A DNA stretch of 41,646 nucleotides from Bacillota bacterium (GCA_021324255.1 JAJPJL010000022.1:1-41646), one strand, 5' to 3'; positions 16,373 to 24,241 are shown, counted from the first letter of the stretch. Numbers and translations: made by a program. Notes: generated from the sequence alone by a model not told the origin.

Positions 16373-17281
16373 ATGAAGCACGTCGTGAGCGTCAGCCTCG
16401 GCAGCAGCACGCGCGACAAACGCGTGGAGACCGAGATCCTCGGCGAACGCTTCGTCATCGAACGCATCGGGACCGATGGAGACATGGCCCGCTTCAGGGC
16501 GCTGGTCCGTGAGCTCGACGGGCGCGTCGACGCGATCGGGATGGGCGGGATCGATCTGTACCTGCGCGCGGGCGCGCGGCGGTACCGGATCCGCGACGCC
16601 GCGCGTCTCGTCGGCGGCGTGCGCCGCACACCGGTCGTGGACGGCGGCGGCATCAAGGCGTCGTGGGAGAAGTACCTGATCCTCGAGTATCTGCCGAGGC
16701 AGGCGGGCGTATCGTTCGCCCGCCGGCGGGTCCTGCTCGTCAGCAGCGTGGACCGGTACGGGATGGCGGAGGCGTTCGTCCAGGCGGGCGCCGAGACGCT
16801 GTTCGGTGATTTCTACTTCGCGCTGGGCGTCCCGGTGCCGATGCGCCGCCTGGCCACCGTGCGGCTGCTGGCGGCCTGCATGCTTCCCATCATCACCAAG
16901 CTGCCGTTTCAGTGGCTCTATCCCACCGGGTCGAAGCAGGAGCGCCAGACGCCCAAGTACCCGCACCTCTTCAGGTGGGCCGAAGTGATCGCCGGGGACT
17001 TCCACTTTATTCGCCGGTACATGCCGGACGATCTGTCCGGCAAGACGATCTTGACGCAGACGATCACCTCCGACGACCGCGCGGCGTTGAGCCGCCGCGG
17101 GCTGTCCGCCCTGATCACGGTCGCGCCGGACATGGATGGCCGGTCGTTCGCCACGAACGTGCTCGAGGGCATCGTCGTGGCGCTGTCGGGACGGCGCAGC
17201 GAGGAGTTGTCCGACGAGGAGTTTGTCCAGTGGATGCTCCGCGCGGGGTTCCGGCCCCGCGTGGATCGTCTCGCGGCGTGA
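16373..17281 (+). CDS. conserved protein of the type annotated quinate 5-dehydrogenase
   Basis: 302 residues. The pattern MKHVVSVSLGSSTRDKRVET, then RIGTDGD, DAIGMGGIDLYL, VVDGGGIKASWEKYL, SVDRYGMAEAF and FGDFYFALGVPVPMR is one I recognise from Firmicutes proteins carried in annotations as quinate 5-dehydrogenase. I see no standard GxGxxG dinucleotide loop, so that name may rest on weak transfer and the reaction should be taken as unknown. The conserved PTGSKQE near residue 183 and a C-terminal helical part are other marks. It lies between coaX and a reductase-like gene (19-nt gap), and the three look like one operon. The start ATG has only a modest AAGGA site. Confidence 0.72.
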   Translation: MKHVVSVSLGSSTRDKRVETEILGERFVIERIGTDGDMARFRALVRELDGRVDAIGMGGIDLYLRAGARRYRIRDAARLVGGVRRTPVVDGGGIKASWEKYLILEYLPRQAGVSFARRRVLLVSSVDRYGMAEAFVQAGAETLFGDFYFALGVPVPMRRLATVRLLAACMLPIITKLPFQWLYPTGSKQERQTPKYPHLFRWAEVIAGDFHFIRRYMPDDLSGKTILTQTITSDDRAALSRRGLSALITVAPDMDGRSFATNVLEGIVVALSGRRSEELSDEEFVQWMLRAGFRPRVDRLAA

Positions 17282-17300
17282 CCGAATCGAGGATGCGGCG

Positions 17301-18443
17301 ATGACCCCGGCGCCCGGCCGGTTCGGGCTCGTGATTCATCCGCAGAACGTCGCCGATTTCGCCAAGAAATTTCGCTTCACGCGCCTGCTGCCCGGTGCGT
17401 GGGTGGAGCGGATGTTCCGGGCCGTGCCCCCGTTTAAGGCGTCTCACATCACCGGGATCGTCTCGGCCACCGGGGCGCGTGCCGAGGGATGGTTCGTGGG
17501 GCTGCCGTGGACCCCGCGGGTGCTGCTCGCGGCGCCGCCGGAAGCCACGCACCGCCGGCTGATCGAGGCCGGCCGCATCGCGGAGCGCCTCGGGGCGGGC
17601 ATCGTCGGGCTGACCGCGTTCACGAAGGTGGTCGGCGACCGGGGTGTGTCGGTGGCGCGCGCCCTCGACGCGGGCGTCACGACGGGCAACAGCCTGACCG
17701 CGGCGACCGCGGTGGAGGGAGCGCTCCTGGCGGCGGCCCGGATGGACCTGGATCCCCGCGCGGCCCGGGTGGCGGTGATCGGGGCCACCGGTTCGATCGG
17801 CGGAGCGTGCAGCCAGATGCTCCTCGGCCAGGTGGGCGAGTTGGTGCTCGTGGCGCGGACGCGCGAGCGCCTCGACCGGCTGGCCGAACGGCTCCGCGCG
17901 GCGGGGACCACGCCGGTCACCGTGACCTCGGACGTGCGCAGCGCGGTCGGCCGGGCCGAGATCGTCATCACGGTGAGCTCGGCGATCGACGTGCTGATCG
18001 AGCCCGAGGATCTGCGTCCGGGCGCGGTCGTGTGCGACGTGGCGAGGCCGCGCAACGTCTCGCGTATCGTGTACGAGCGCCGGCGGGACGTGCTCGTGAT
18101 CGACGGCGGCGTGATCGACGTGCCGGGGCCCGTGGGGTTCGGGCTCGACTTCGGATTCCCGCCGGGTACGTGCGAGGCCTGCATGGCCGAGACCATCCTG
18201 CTGGCGCTGGAGCGGCGGTACGATGACTACACGTTGGGCCCCGAGATCGAGCTGCCAAAAGTGGAGGAGATCCGCGCCCTGATGCGCAAGCACGGGTTCC
18301 GGCTCTCCGGCCTTCGCCGCTTCGAGCGCAAGATCTCCGACCAGGAGCTCGATGAGATCCGGGCGGCGGCGCGCGCGCTGCGGCCGCGCGCCGGGGCGGC
18401 CCCGTCACGCGGCGCGATGGCGCCCAACGCGCGCAATCCGTAG
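17301..18443 (+). CDS. acyl-ACP-reductase-like dehydrogenase (COG5322 type)
   Basis: 380 residues. The Rossmann loop VAVIGATGSIGGACSQML lies near residue 160. Before it, DAGVTTGNSLTAATAVEGA matches the TTGN(T/S)xTA motif of cyanobacterial long-chain acyl-ACP reductase. Near the end, CEACMAETILLALERRYDDYTLG aligns with the segment holding that enzyme's catalytic Cys (FACFAESMLLEFE), followed by a similar helix ending KHGF. These agreements are from memory of the family. It may make aldehydes from acyl thioesters or act on another carbonyl. The next gene, greA, has its own promoter, and this one ends with TAG, so it is probably the last gene of the coaX unit. Confidence 0.72.
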   Translation: MTPAPGRFGLVIHPQNVADFAKKFRFTRLLPGAWVERMFRAVPPFKASHITGIVSATGARAEGWFVGLPWTPRVLLAAPPEATHRRLIEAGRIAERLGAGIVGLTAFTKVVGDRGVSVARALDAGVTTGNSLTAATAVEGALLAAARMDLDPRAARVAVIGATGSIGGACSQMLLGQVGELVLVARTRERLDRLAERLRAAGTTPVTVTSDVRSAVGRAEIVITVSSAIDVLIEPEDLRPGAVVCDVARPRNVSRIVYERRRDVLVIDGGVIDVPGPVGFGLDFGFPPGTCEACMAETILLALERRYDDYTLGPEIELPKVEEIRALMRKHGFRLSGLRRFERKISDQELDEIRAAARALRPRAGAAPSRGAMAPNARNP

Positions 18444-18461
18444 CACTCCGTAGAAATTCCT

Positions 18462-18490
18462 TTGACAAGGTATCCCCAGTCTTGTATACT
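18462..18490 (+). promoter_or_regulatory. sigma-70-type promoter of greA
   Basis: TTGACA (18462-18467), 17-bp spacer, TATACT (18485-18490): a near-consensus promoter, placed 19 bp after the previous stop. The start point would be near 18497, giving a leader of about 105 nt. Confidence 0.9.
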
Positions 18491-18502
18491 ACGCGCGAGC
18501 CC

Positions 18503-18530
18503 GAGGCTGAGGGAGTCGCCCCTCAGTCTC
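18503..18530 (+). other. hairpin in the greA 5' leader
   Basis: GAGGCTGAGGG (18503-18513) pairs with CCCTCAGTCTC (18520-18530) with one G-U pair and a 6-nt loop. It begins about 6 nt after the predicted transcription start, so the greA message would carry a stable 5' stem. There is no U tract after it. It could stabilise the RNA or act in early-elongation control. Confidence 0.65.
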
Positions 18531-18601
18531 GTAGCCACTTATAGCGGGTTTGTGGCCGCGCATGGATCGGATTCGGTGCCCGGGCGGGTGAGTTGATCCG
18601 T

Positions 18602-19075
18602 ATGGACGATAAGGAAACGATTCTAACCCCCGAAGGTCTGCGCAGGCTGGAGGAGGAGCTCGACCATCTCAAGACCGTCCGGCGTAAGCAGGTGGCGGAG
18701 CGCATCAGGCAAGCGAAAGAGTTCGGCGATCTCTCGGAAAATTCAGAGTACGAAGACGCCAAGAACGAGCAGGCGTTCATCGAGGGCCGGATCCTGATGC
18801 TGGAAGGCATGCTGCGCAGCGTCAAGGTCATCGACAACCATGATGTCCGCTCGGACGTCGTGACGATCGGGAGCACCGTCAAGCTGACCGACGAGAGCGG
18901 AGAGGACCTGACCTATACGATCGTGGGATCGGCCGAGGCCGATCCCGCCCGCAACAAGATCAGTAACGAGTCGCCGGTGGGCCGGGCATTGCTCGGCAAG
19001 CGCAAGGGACAGGTCGTGACCGTGCAGGCTCCGGCGGGCGTGACGCGGTACACGGTCAGAGCCATCAAAGGCTAA
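18602..19075 (+). CDS. greA: transcription elongation factor GreA
   Basis: 157 residues, the standard length. The N-terminal coiled-coil starts [22 protein letters not shown] and its tip carries the acidic pair in [14 protein letters not shown], which enters the polymerase secondary channel and stimulates cleavage of backtracked RNA. The C-terminal FKBP-like domain has [24 protein letters not shown] and a final [13 protein letters not shown] 18602 is used; a TTG at 18593 is in frame but unlikely. It has its own strong promoter and structured leader, and a 541-nt gap separates it from clpC. Confidence 0.95.
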   Translation: MDDKETILTPEGLRRLEEELDHLKTVRRKQVAERIRQAKEFGDLSENSEYEDAKNEQAFIEGRILMLEGMLRSVKVIDNHDVRSDVVTIGSTVKLTDESGEDLTYTIVGSAEADPARNKISNESPVGRALLGKRKGQVVTVQAPAGVTRYTVRAIKG

Positions 19076-19616
19076 CCGGCAGAGGCCGCGCCGTCCGGAC
19101 GGGCCCGGCGGGCTCCCCCCACGCGATGTCCCACTCGCGCGTTTGATGGATCCCGCGAGGATCGAACGATAGCCACTTCCTCGGCCGCGCGCCCCCTCGA
19201 CCGTTCCGTCACGCGCCGTTCATCGCAGGCCGTCTCGACGCGCGCAGTGCCTGCGAGGTCGCGGCGCCGGCCAAAATACTCGTCGCGGGCGGCGTCGCCG
19301 CTGGGAACATATAGTAGTGTAGCGTGATTCTTCGACTCGGGCGGAGCACGATATGGCAGGAGTCTCTCGGGGAGCGAAGAAGAGAACGCCCGAACGCGAT
19401 CGCCAGTACGCCGATCCGTCGGGGAATGACCGAGGAGACCACGGGCGTATTGCATGATGGGTACCATCGGCGAGGCTCTGCCGGCACCCGGATCGAGATC
19501 GGCGCGATCCGGGAAGCGAACAGCGACCGTGTATGGATTCGTACCAGTGAGTAGCAGCGGTAGAGGTCGGCGAAAGTTCGCGTTGGGGTCCCGGCAGAGA
19601 GGAGGTTGGCCGCGAG
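19076..19616 (+). other. 541-nt gap between greA and clpC without a recognised gene
   Basis: Firmicutes usually carry ctsR, mcsA and mcsB just before clpC; none is present here. Only short open frames with no family pattern occur: for example 34 codons from an ATG near 19352, and 55 codons from an ATG near 19454 that run into clpC. I see no CIRCE element (TTAGCACTC-N9-GAGTGCTAA) and no convincing TTGACA/TATAAT pair. A good AGAGGAGG ribosome site lies at the end, ahead of clpC. Regulation of clpC therefore cannot be read from this stretch. Confidence 0.6.
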
Positions 19617-21059
19617 ATGTTTGAACGATTCACCGAGCGTGCGCGCCGTGTCATCATCCTCGCTCAGGAGGAGGCCAAGCGGCTCAACCACAGCGCGGTC
19701 GGTACGGAGCATATCCTCCTCGGCATCATTCGCGAGGGCGAGGGCGTGGCCAGCAAGGTCCTCGAGTCCCTCAATATCAATCCTGACCGGGTGCGCGCCG
19801 AGATCGAGAGCGCCATCGGGCGGGGTGAGCGGACGCCGTATGAGGAAGTCGCGTTCACGCCCCGGGCCAAGAAGGTGCTGGAGCTGGCGCTGGACGAGGC
19901 CCGGCGGCTCGGCCACAACTACATCGGGACCGAGCATCTGCTCCTGGGTCTCATTCGCGAGGGCGAGGGTGTGGCCGCCCGCGTGCTCGAGGCCATGGGG
20001 GCCGACCTGGAGCGGGTTCGCTCGCAGGTCGTGTACCTCCTGGGGGAGGAGGGGACCGCGTCGTACACCAAGCAGGCGAGCAAGACCCCGACGCTCGACG
20101 AGTTCGGTCGAGATCTCACGAAGCTGGCCCGCGAAAACAAGCTCGATCCGGTGATCGGGCGTGAACGCGAGATCGAGCGCGTCATCCAAGTGCTCTCGCG
20201 GCGGACGAAGAACAATCCGGCGCTGATCGGCGAGCCGGGCGTCGGCAAGACCGCGATCACGGAAGGCCTGGCGCAGCGCATCGTCCGCGGCGACGTGCCC
20301 GAGGTGCTCAGGACGAAGCGGGTCGTCCAGCTCGATCTGGCGGCCCTGGTCGCCGGCACCAAGTACCGGGGCGAGTTCGAAGAGCGGATGAAGAAGGTCA
20401 TGGAGGAGATCCGCAAGGCCCAGGGCGAGGTGATCCTGTTCGTCGACGAGTTGCACACCCTGGTGGGCGCCGGTGCGGCGGAGGGCGCGATCGACGCGAG
20501 CAACATCCTCAAGCCGTCGCTGGCGCGCGGCGAATTGCAGTGCATCGGCGCCACGACGCTCGACGAGTACCGCAAGTACGTGGAGCGGGATGCCGCCCTG
20601 GAGCGCCGGTTTGCGCCGATTCTCGTGGCGGAACCGGCCGTGGAACAGAGCATCGAGATCCTGCGGGGCCTGCGGGAGCGGTATGAGGCGCATCACGGCG
20701 TGAAGATCAGCGACGAGGCGCTCGTCGCCGCGGCGACGCTGGCGGACAAGTACATCTCGGACCGGTTCCTGCCGGACAAGGCCATCGATTTGATGGATGA
20801 GGCGGCGAGCAAGATCCGGCTCCAGGCGAGCTTCCTGCCGCAGGAGGTGCGGCAGGCGCTCGAAAAGGCCGACCGCGTGCGCCGCGAGAAGGAAGAGGCG
20901 ATCAAGGGGCAGGATTTCGAAAAGGCCGCCGCGCTGCGCGACAAGGAGAAGGTGCTCCGCCAGAAGCTGGAAGAGCTCGAGAGCTCGTGGAAGACGGAGA
21001 AGGGGCGCGACATCACCACGGTCACCGCCGACGACATCGCCGACATCGTGTCCAGCTAG
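19617..21059 (+). CDS. clpC: ClpC ATPase, N-terminal part (ends at an in-frame TAG)
   Basis: 480 residues. Two Clp-N repeats (about 3-70 and 78-145; [22 protein letters not shown] and its echo [21 protein letters not shown]) precede the first AAA+ module with Walker A GEPGVGKT (205-212) and Walker B FVDELH (275-280). The UVR-type coiled middle segment is at 424-454 ([13 protein letters not shown]). The frame stops at TAG 21057-21059, after DIADIVSS. ClpC proteins continue there with WTGIPV, and here TGIPV follows directly in the same frame. If stopped, the product has the adaptor-binding N domain, AAA1 and the middle domain but no AAA2 and no ClpP-binding part. Start: ATG with GGAGG 11 nt upstream. 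Confidence 0.88.
   Translation: MFERFTERARRVIILAQEEAKRLNHSAVGTEHILLGIIREGEGVASKVLESLNINPDRVRAEIESAIGRGERTPYEEVAFTPRAKKVLELALDEARRLGHNYIGTEHLLLGLIREGEGVAARVLEAMGADLERVRSQVVYLLGEEGTASYTKQASKTPTLDEFGRDLTKLARENKLDPVIGREREIERVIQVLSRRTKNNPALIGEPGVGKTAITEGLAQRIVRGDVPEVLRTKRVVQLDLAALVAGTKYRGEFEERMKKVMEEIRKAQGEVILFVDELHTLVGAGAAEGAIDASNILKPSLARGELQCIGATTLDEYRKYVERDAALERRFAPILVAEPAVEQSIEILRGLRERYEAHHGVKISDEALVAAATLADKYISDRFLPDKAIDLMDEAASKIRLQASFLPQEVRQALEKADRVRREKEEAIKGQDFEKAAALRDKEKVLRQKLEELESSWKTEKGRDITTVTADDIADIVSS
21057..21059 (+). other. clpC: in-frame TAG replacing the conserved Trp codon of clpC
   Basis: The reading is GTG TCC AGC TAG ACC GGC ATT CCG GTG. In ClpC, ClpB and ClpA this place is (W)TGIP(V), so TAG stands where TGG is expected, a single G-to-A change. 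The frame is kept on both sides and total length with the stop is 821 codons, normal for ClpC. TAG is the natural stop of several other genes in the window. Confidence 0.9.
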
Positions 21060-21071
21060 ACCGGCATTCCG

Positions 21072-22082
21072 GTGATGCGCCTCGTGGAGGAGGAGACGGA
21101 GAAGCTCCTGCGCATGGAGGACTCCCTCCACAAGCGGATCGTCGGGCAGGAAGAGGCCGTGCGCGCGATCTCGCGGGCTGTCCGCCGCGCGCGGGCGGGG
21201 CTCAAGGACGCCCGGCGGCCGATCGGTTCCTTCATCTTTCTGGGCCCGACCGGGGTCGGCAAGACGGAGCTGACCCTGGCGCTCGCGGAGTTCCTGTTCG
21301 GGGACGAGAGCGCGGTCATCCGCATCGACATGTCCGAGTACACGGAGCGCCACACGGTGTCCCGGCTGGTCGGCGCGCCCCCAGGCTACGTGGGCTACGA
21401 GGAGGGCGGGCAGCTCACCGAGCAGGTACGCCGGCGGCCGTACTCCGTCGTGCTCCTGGACGAGATCGAGAAGGCGCACCCGGAGATCTTCAACGTGCTG
21501 CTCCAGATTCTGGAGGACGGGCGGTTGACGGACGCCCAGGGGCGCACGGTGGACTTCAAGAATTGCGTCGTGATCATGACGAGCAACGTCGGCGCGCCGC
21601 AGATCCAGCGGGAGGGCAGCTTCGGGTTCCGCACCGTCGAGAACGAAGCCGCGGAGACGCAGCGCACCTACGATAGGATGAAGACCCACGTGATGGAGGA
21701 GCTGCGGCGGACCTTCCGGCCGGAGTTCCTCAACCGTGTAGACGAGATCATCGTCTTCCGGCCGCTCACGCGCGACCAGATCACGGCGATCGTGGAGATC
21801 CTGATGGAGCGCGTGCGGCGGGAGATCCGCGGGCAGGGGATGGAGCTGATCCTGACGACGGCAGCGCGAGACCTGCTGGCGCAGGAGGGGTTCGACCCGC
21901 AGTACGGGGCGCGGCCGCTGCGCCGGGCAATCCAGCGGCTGGTGGAGGACCCCCTCTCGGACGATATGCTGCGCGGGAAGTTCAGCGCCGGCGACAAGAT
22001 CGTGCTGGACGTCCGGGATGGCCAGGCCGTGTTCGAGAAGAAGCGCGAGCCGGAGCCGGTGTCCGCGGATACGGGATCGTAG
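21072..22082 (+). CDS. clpC: ClpC ATPase, C-terminal part (second AAA+ module)
   Basis: 336 residues from the GTG at 21072 (an ATG follows at 21075). It is in the same frame as the N-terminal part and begins 12 nt after its TAG. It contains a complete AAA2: linker [20 protein letters not shown], Walker A GPTGVGKT (58-65), Walker [14 protein letters not shown], sensor and arginine-finger region [12 protein letters not shown], and the C-terminal D2-small domain with [18 protein letters not shown]. No further stop or shift is seen, so decay is recent or absent. No Shine-Dalgarno stands before the GTG/ATG, and independent starts would rely on reinitiation after the TAG. The alternative is that it is made only by readthrough, or not at all. 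It ends in TAG. Confidence 0.82.
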   Translation: MMRLVEEETEKLLRMEDSLHKRIVGQEEAVRAISRAVRRARAGLKDARRPIGSFIFLGPTGVGKTELTLALAEFLFGDESAVIRIDMSEYTERHTVSRLVGAPPGYVGYEEGGQLTEQVRRRPYSVVLLDEIEKAHPEIFNVLLQILEDGRLTDAQGRTVDFKNCVVIMTSNVGAPQIQREGSFGFRTVENEAAETQRTYDRMKTHVMEELRRTFRPEFLNRVDEIIVFRPLTRDQITAIVEILMERVRREIRGQGMELILTTAARDLLAQEGFDPQYGARPLRRAIQRLVEDPLSDDMLRGKFSAGDKIVLDVRDGQAVFEKKREPEPVSADTGS

Positions 22083-22112
22083 CGCGCATCACGAACGCGC
22101 AGGGTGAGGACG

Positions 22113-22139
22113 GCGGCCCGGGCGATCAGCCCGGGCCGC
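22113..22139 (+). terminator. hairpin between clpC and radA
   Basis: GCGGCCCGGGC (22113-22123) pairs perfectly with GCCCGGGCCGC (22129-22139) around GATCA. No U tract follows, and radA starts 30 nt later, so it may be a leaky terminator or a spacer stem between clpC and radA. Confidence 0.5.
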
Positions 22140-22168
22140 AGCGTATCCCGTCCGGAAGGGAGCGCCGC

Positions 22169-23578
22169 GTGGCGAGGCGGGGAAGCGAGACCGGGCCGGT
22201 CGGGCGGGCCGTCTTCGTCTGCCAGACCTGCGGGTACGAGTCGGCGAAGTGGCTGGGGCGCTGCCCCGGCTGCGGCGGGTGGAACACGTTCGTCGAAGAA
22301 CCCGTCCCCGCGCCGTCCCGCGGCGGCGGTACGGTCGGCGGCCGTGCCGCGGCGGCGGCGCCCCCCGCGGTCGCCACCCCGATCACCGAGGTGTCCCTGG
22401 ACGAGGCTCCCCGGGTGGTCCTGGGAATCGGCGAGGTGGACCGCGTGCTCGGCGGCGGGCTGGTGCCGGGGTCGCTCGTCTTGATCGGCGGAGACCCCGG
22501 CGTCGGCAAGTCGACGCTGGCGCTCGGCATGGCGCAGCGGATGGCTCAGCACGGGCGCGTCCTGTACGTCTCCGGCGAGGAGTCGGCGCGGCAAACGAAG
22601 ATGCGCGCGAGCCGGCTGGAGGCGGATTCGCCCCGCCTCCTCGTGCTCGCGGAGACCGATCTCGCGCGCATCGCGGCGCAGATCGAGGAGACGCGGCCGG
22701 CGCTGGCCGTCATCGATTCGATTCAGACGATGTACCGGCCCGATCTCCCGAGCGCGCCGGGGAGCGTGGGGCAGATCCGCGAGTGTACCGCGGAGCTCCT
22801 CCGGCTCGCCAAGGCCGACGGCGGCCCGAGCATCGTGATCGTCGGGCATGTCACGAAGGAAGGCGCGATTGCCGGGCCCCGCGTGCTGGAGCACATGGTG
22901 GACACGGTGCTGTACTTCGAGGGCGAGCGGCATCACGCGTACCGCGTGCTGCGCGCCACGAAGAATCGCTTCGGGTCGACCAACGAGATCGGCGTGTTCG
23001 CGATGAGCGGCCGCGGGCTCGTGCCGGTGCCCGACCCCTCCGCGCTGTTCCTGGCGGAGCGCGCCGCGGACGCGCCGGGCTCGGCGGTCGTCTGTGCCCT
23101 CGAGGGAACGCGCCCGCTGCTCGTCGAGGTGCAGGCGCTCGTCACCCGCACGCCGTTCGGTATGCCGCGCCGCACGGCGTCGGGCGTGGACTACAACCGC
23201 GTGCTCTTGCTGCTCGCCGTGCTCGAAAAGCGCGCGGGCCTGCACCTCGGAGGTTGCGACGTCTACGCCAGCGTCGCCGGGGGCCTGCGGATCGACGAGC
23301 CGGCCGCCGATCTCGGGATCGCCTGCGCGGTGGCCGGCAGTCACCGCGACCGCGCCACCGCCCCCTCCACCGCGGTGGTCGGCGAGGTGGGGCTCGGCGG
23401 CGAGATCCGCGCCGTCAACCAGATCGGGCGGCGGATTGCGGAGGCTGCGAAGCTCGGCTTTCGCCGCGTGGTGCTCCCGCGCGCCAGCCTGCGCGCCCTG
23501 GAGGCGGACAGCGACGTGGCGGTCGACGCCGTCGGCGTCGACCGCATCGGCGAAGCATTGGAGGCCGTTCTCGGGTAA
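22169..23578 (+). CDS. radA: DNA repair protein RadA
   Basis: 469 residues, normal for RadA/Sms. A four-Cys zinc finger (Cys18, 21, 32, 35 in CQTCGYES...RCPGCGGW) is followed by a RecA-like ATPase with Walker A GDPGVGKS (108-115) and the RadA-specific KNRFGSTNEIGVF. The C-terminal Lon-protease-like domain (VYASVAGGLRIDEPAADLGIACA) lacks protease function in the family. RadA promotes branch migration in recombination repair. GTG 22169 follows AAGGGAG. Its position after clpC is the Firmicutes order. The next gene converges 9 nt away. Confidence 0.95.
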   Translation: MARRGSETGPVGRAVFVCQTCGYESAKWLGRCPGCGGWNTFVEEPVPAPSRGGGTVGGRAAAAAPPAVATPITEVSLDEAPRVVLGIGEVDRVLGGGLVPGSLVLIGGDPGVGKSTLALGMAQRMAQHGRVLYVSGEESARQTKMRASRLEADSPRLLVLAETDLARIAAQIEETRPALAVIDSIQTMYRPDLPSAPGSVGQIRECTAELLRLAKADGGPSIVIVGHVTKEGAIAGPRVLEHMVDTVLYFEGERHHAYRVLRATKNRFGSTNEIGVFAMSGRGLVPVPDPSALFLAERAADAPGSAVVCALEGTRPLLVEVQALVTRTPFGMPRRTASGVDYNRVLLLLAVLEKRAGLHLGGCDVYASVAGGLRIDEPAADLGIACAVAGSHRDRATAPSTAVVGEVGLGGEIRAVNQIGRRIAEAAKLGFRRVVLPRASLRALEADSDVAVDAVGVDRIGEALEAVLG

Positions 23579-23587
23579 GCGGAGGGG

Positions 23588-23989
23588 TTACTTCAGCGTA
23601 AAGATCCCGAGGCTATTGACGCGACTGTGCTCCTTTTTCTGCACCGCCTCCAGATCGAGGTTCGTCACGCTGCACAGCGCCGCCGTATAGAAGAGCACCG
23701 ACCCGATCTCGGTCTCGACGGCCTCCCGGCACCGCTCGCACAGCGCCCCCGAAAGGTGGGTGTCCATGTACGGGCGGACCTCGGCGAGGCTGAGGTCGTT
23801 TGGGAACTGCTGCTTGCCGGCTTTGACCGTGACGCACCCGCAGGCGGTCACGGCTTTGGAGATCGCGCGGCTGACCCGGGCGGTGGACTCTTGCAGCTTG
23901 CTGAGAATATCGAGGATGCTGCGGTGGCGGATCAAGTACTCGTCGACTTGTTCCTGGAATCGCGGCCGAGCTTCTCGCAAGCACGCCAC
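23588..23989 (-). CDS. small Cys-rich conserved protein of unknown function
   Basis: 133 residues, mainly helical: FQEQVDEYLIRHRSILDILSKLQESTARVSRAI, then TACGCVTVKAGKQQFP, then LSGALCERCREAVETEIGSVLFYTAALC, and a closing KEHSRVNSLGIFTLK. Two Cys pairs (CGC and CERC) could bind a metal or form a redox pair. I have seen similar small proteins encoded near radA or ispD in thermophilic Firmicutes, where they are left uncharacterised and sometimes likened to MazG-type helical folds; that is recollection, not proof. The start is a GTG with a GAGAGGGGG purine run immediately before it. It converges with radA and diverges from the ispDF leader. Confidence 0.75.
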   Translation of the reverse strand: MACLREARPRFQEQVDEYLIRHRSILDILSKLQESTARVSRAISKAVTACGCVTVKAGKQQFPNDLSLAEVRPYMDTHLSGALCERCREAVETEIGSVLFYTAALCSVTNLDLEAVQKKEHSRVNSLGIFTLK

Positions 23990-24093
23990 CCCCCTCTCCG
24001 GAACGGCCTCATTATGAAACCGCGCCCAGGGCGTGTCAAGCGACGAGCCGCGGCCGCCGCGGCGGCCCCGGGCGCCGATCGCGCCGGACCTCG

Positions 24094-24102
24094 TGATATA
24101 AT
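24094..24102 (+). promoter_or_regulatory. extended -10 promoter of the ispDF operon
   Basis: TGATATAAT is a perfect extended -10, with no good -35 in the GC-rich bases upstream. The start near 24109 gives a leader of about 130 nt that carries two overlapping mini-ORFs. Confidence 0.7.
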
Positions 24103-24137
24103 GGGGGCCGCGCGATCGGACCGGGGGTGGGACGCGA

Positions 24138-24203
24138 ATGCCGACGATGACGCGCGGCCAACGGCTGCGTCACGCCGCCGCGCGCGACGCGGTGCCTTCA
24201 TGA
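24138..24203 (+). CDS. leader mini-ORF 1 (21 codons)
   Basis: ATG CCG ACG ATG ACG CGC ... CCT TCA TGA, a basic peptide of 21 residues. Its TGA overlaps the ATG of the next mini-ORF (ATGA). It lies between the predicted ispDF promoter and ispDF. GGGGGTGGGA is just upstream. It may be chance or a coupled leader; no similarity is recognised. Confidence 0.35.
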   Translation: MPTMTRGQRLRHAAARDAVPS

Positions 24204-24241
24204 GACGGGTAGTGCGACCCAGGGCCGCCGGCGCCGGATGA
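24200..24241 (+). CDS. leader mini-ORF 2 (13 codons)
   Basis: ATG AGA CGG GTA GTG CGA CCC AGG ... GGA TGA encodes 13 residues, rich in Arg and Ala. It starts inside the stop of mini-ORF 1, and its TGA overlaps the ispDF ATG (ATGA), forming an unbroken chain of overlaps. ispDF itself has no Shine-Dalgarno, so coupling through this ORF would explain its initiation. Confidence 0.35.
   Translation: MRRVVRPRAAGAG

Noticed and set aside
19324-19554. Open frame of 76 codons before clpC ending in a PP2C-like snippet (IGAIREANSDRV)
   Set aside because: It has no ribosome site, no third-base GC bias typical of genes here, and the similarity covers only about a dozen residues; chance is the simplest explanation.
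19617-22082. Genome-wide reassignment of TAG to Trp
   Set aside because: TAG closes several other genes cleanly here (MscS, the ASCH-like gene, folP, ispDF, sigH, the LLM enzyme), followed by spacer or the next start.
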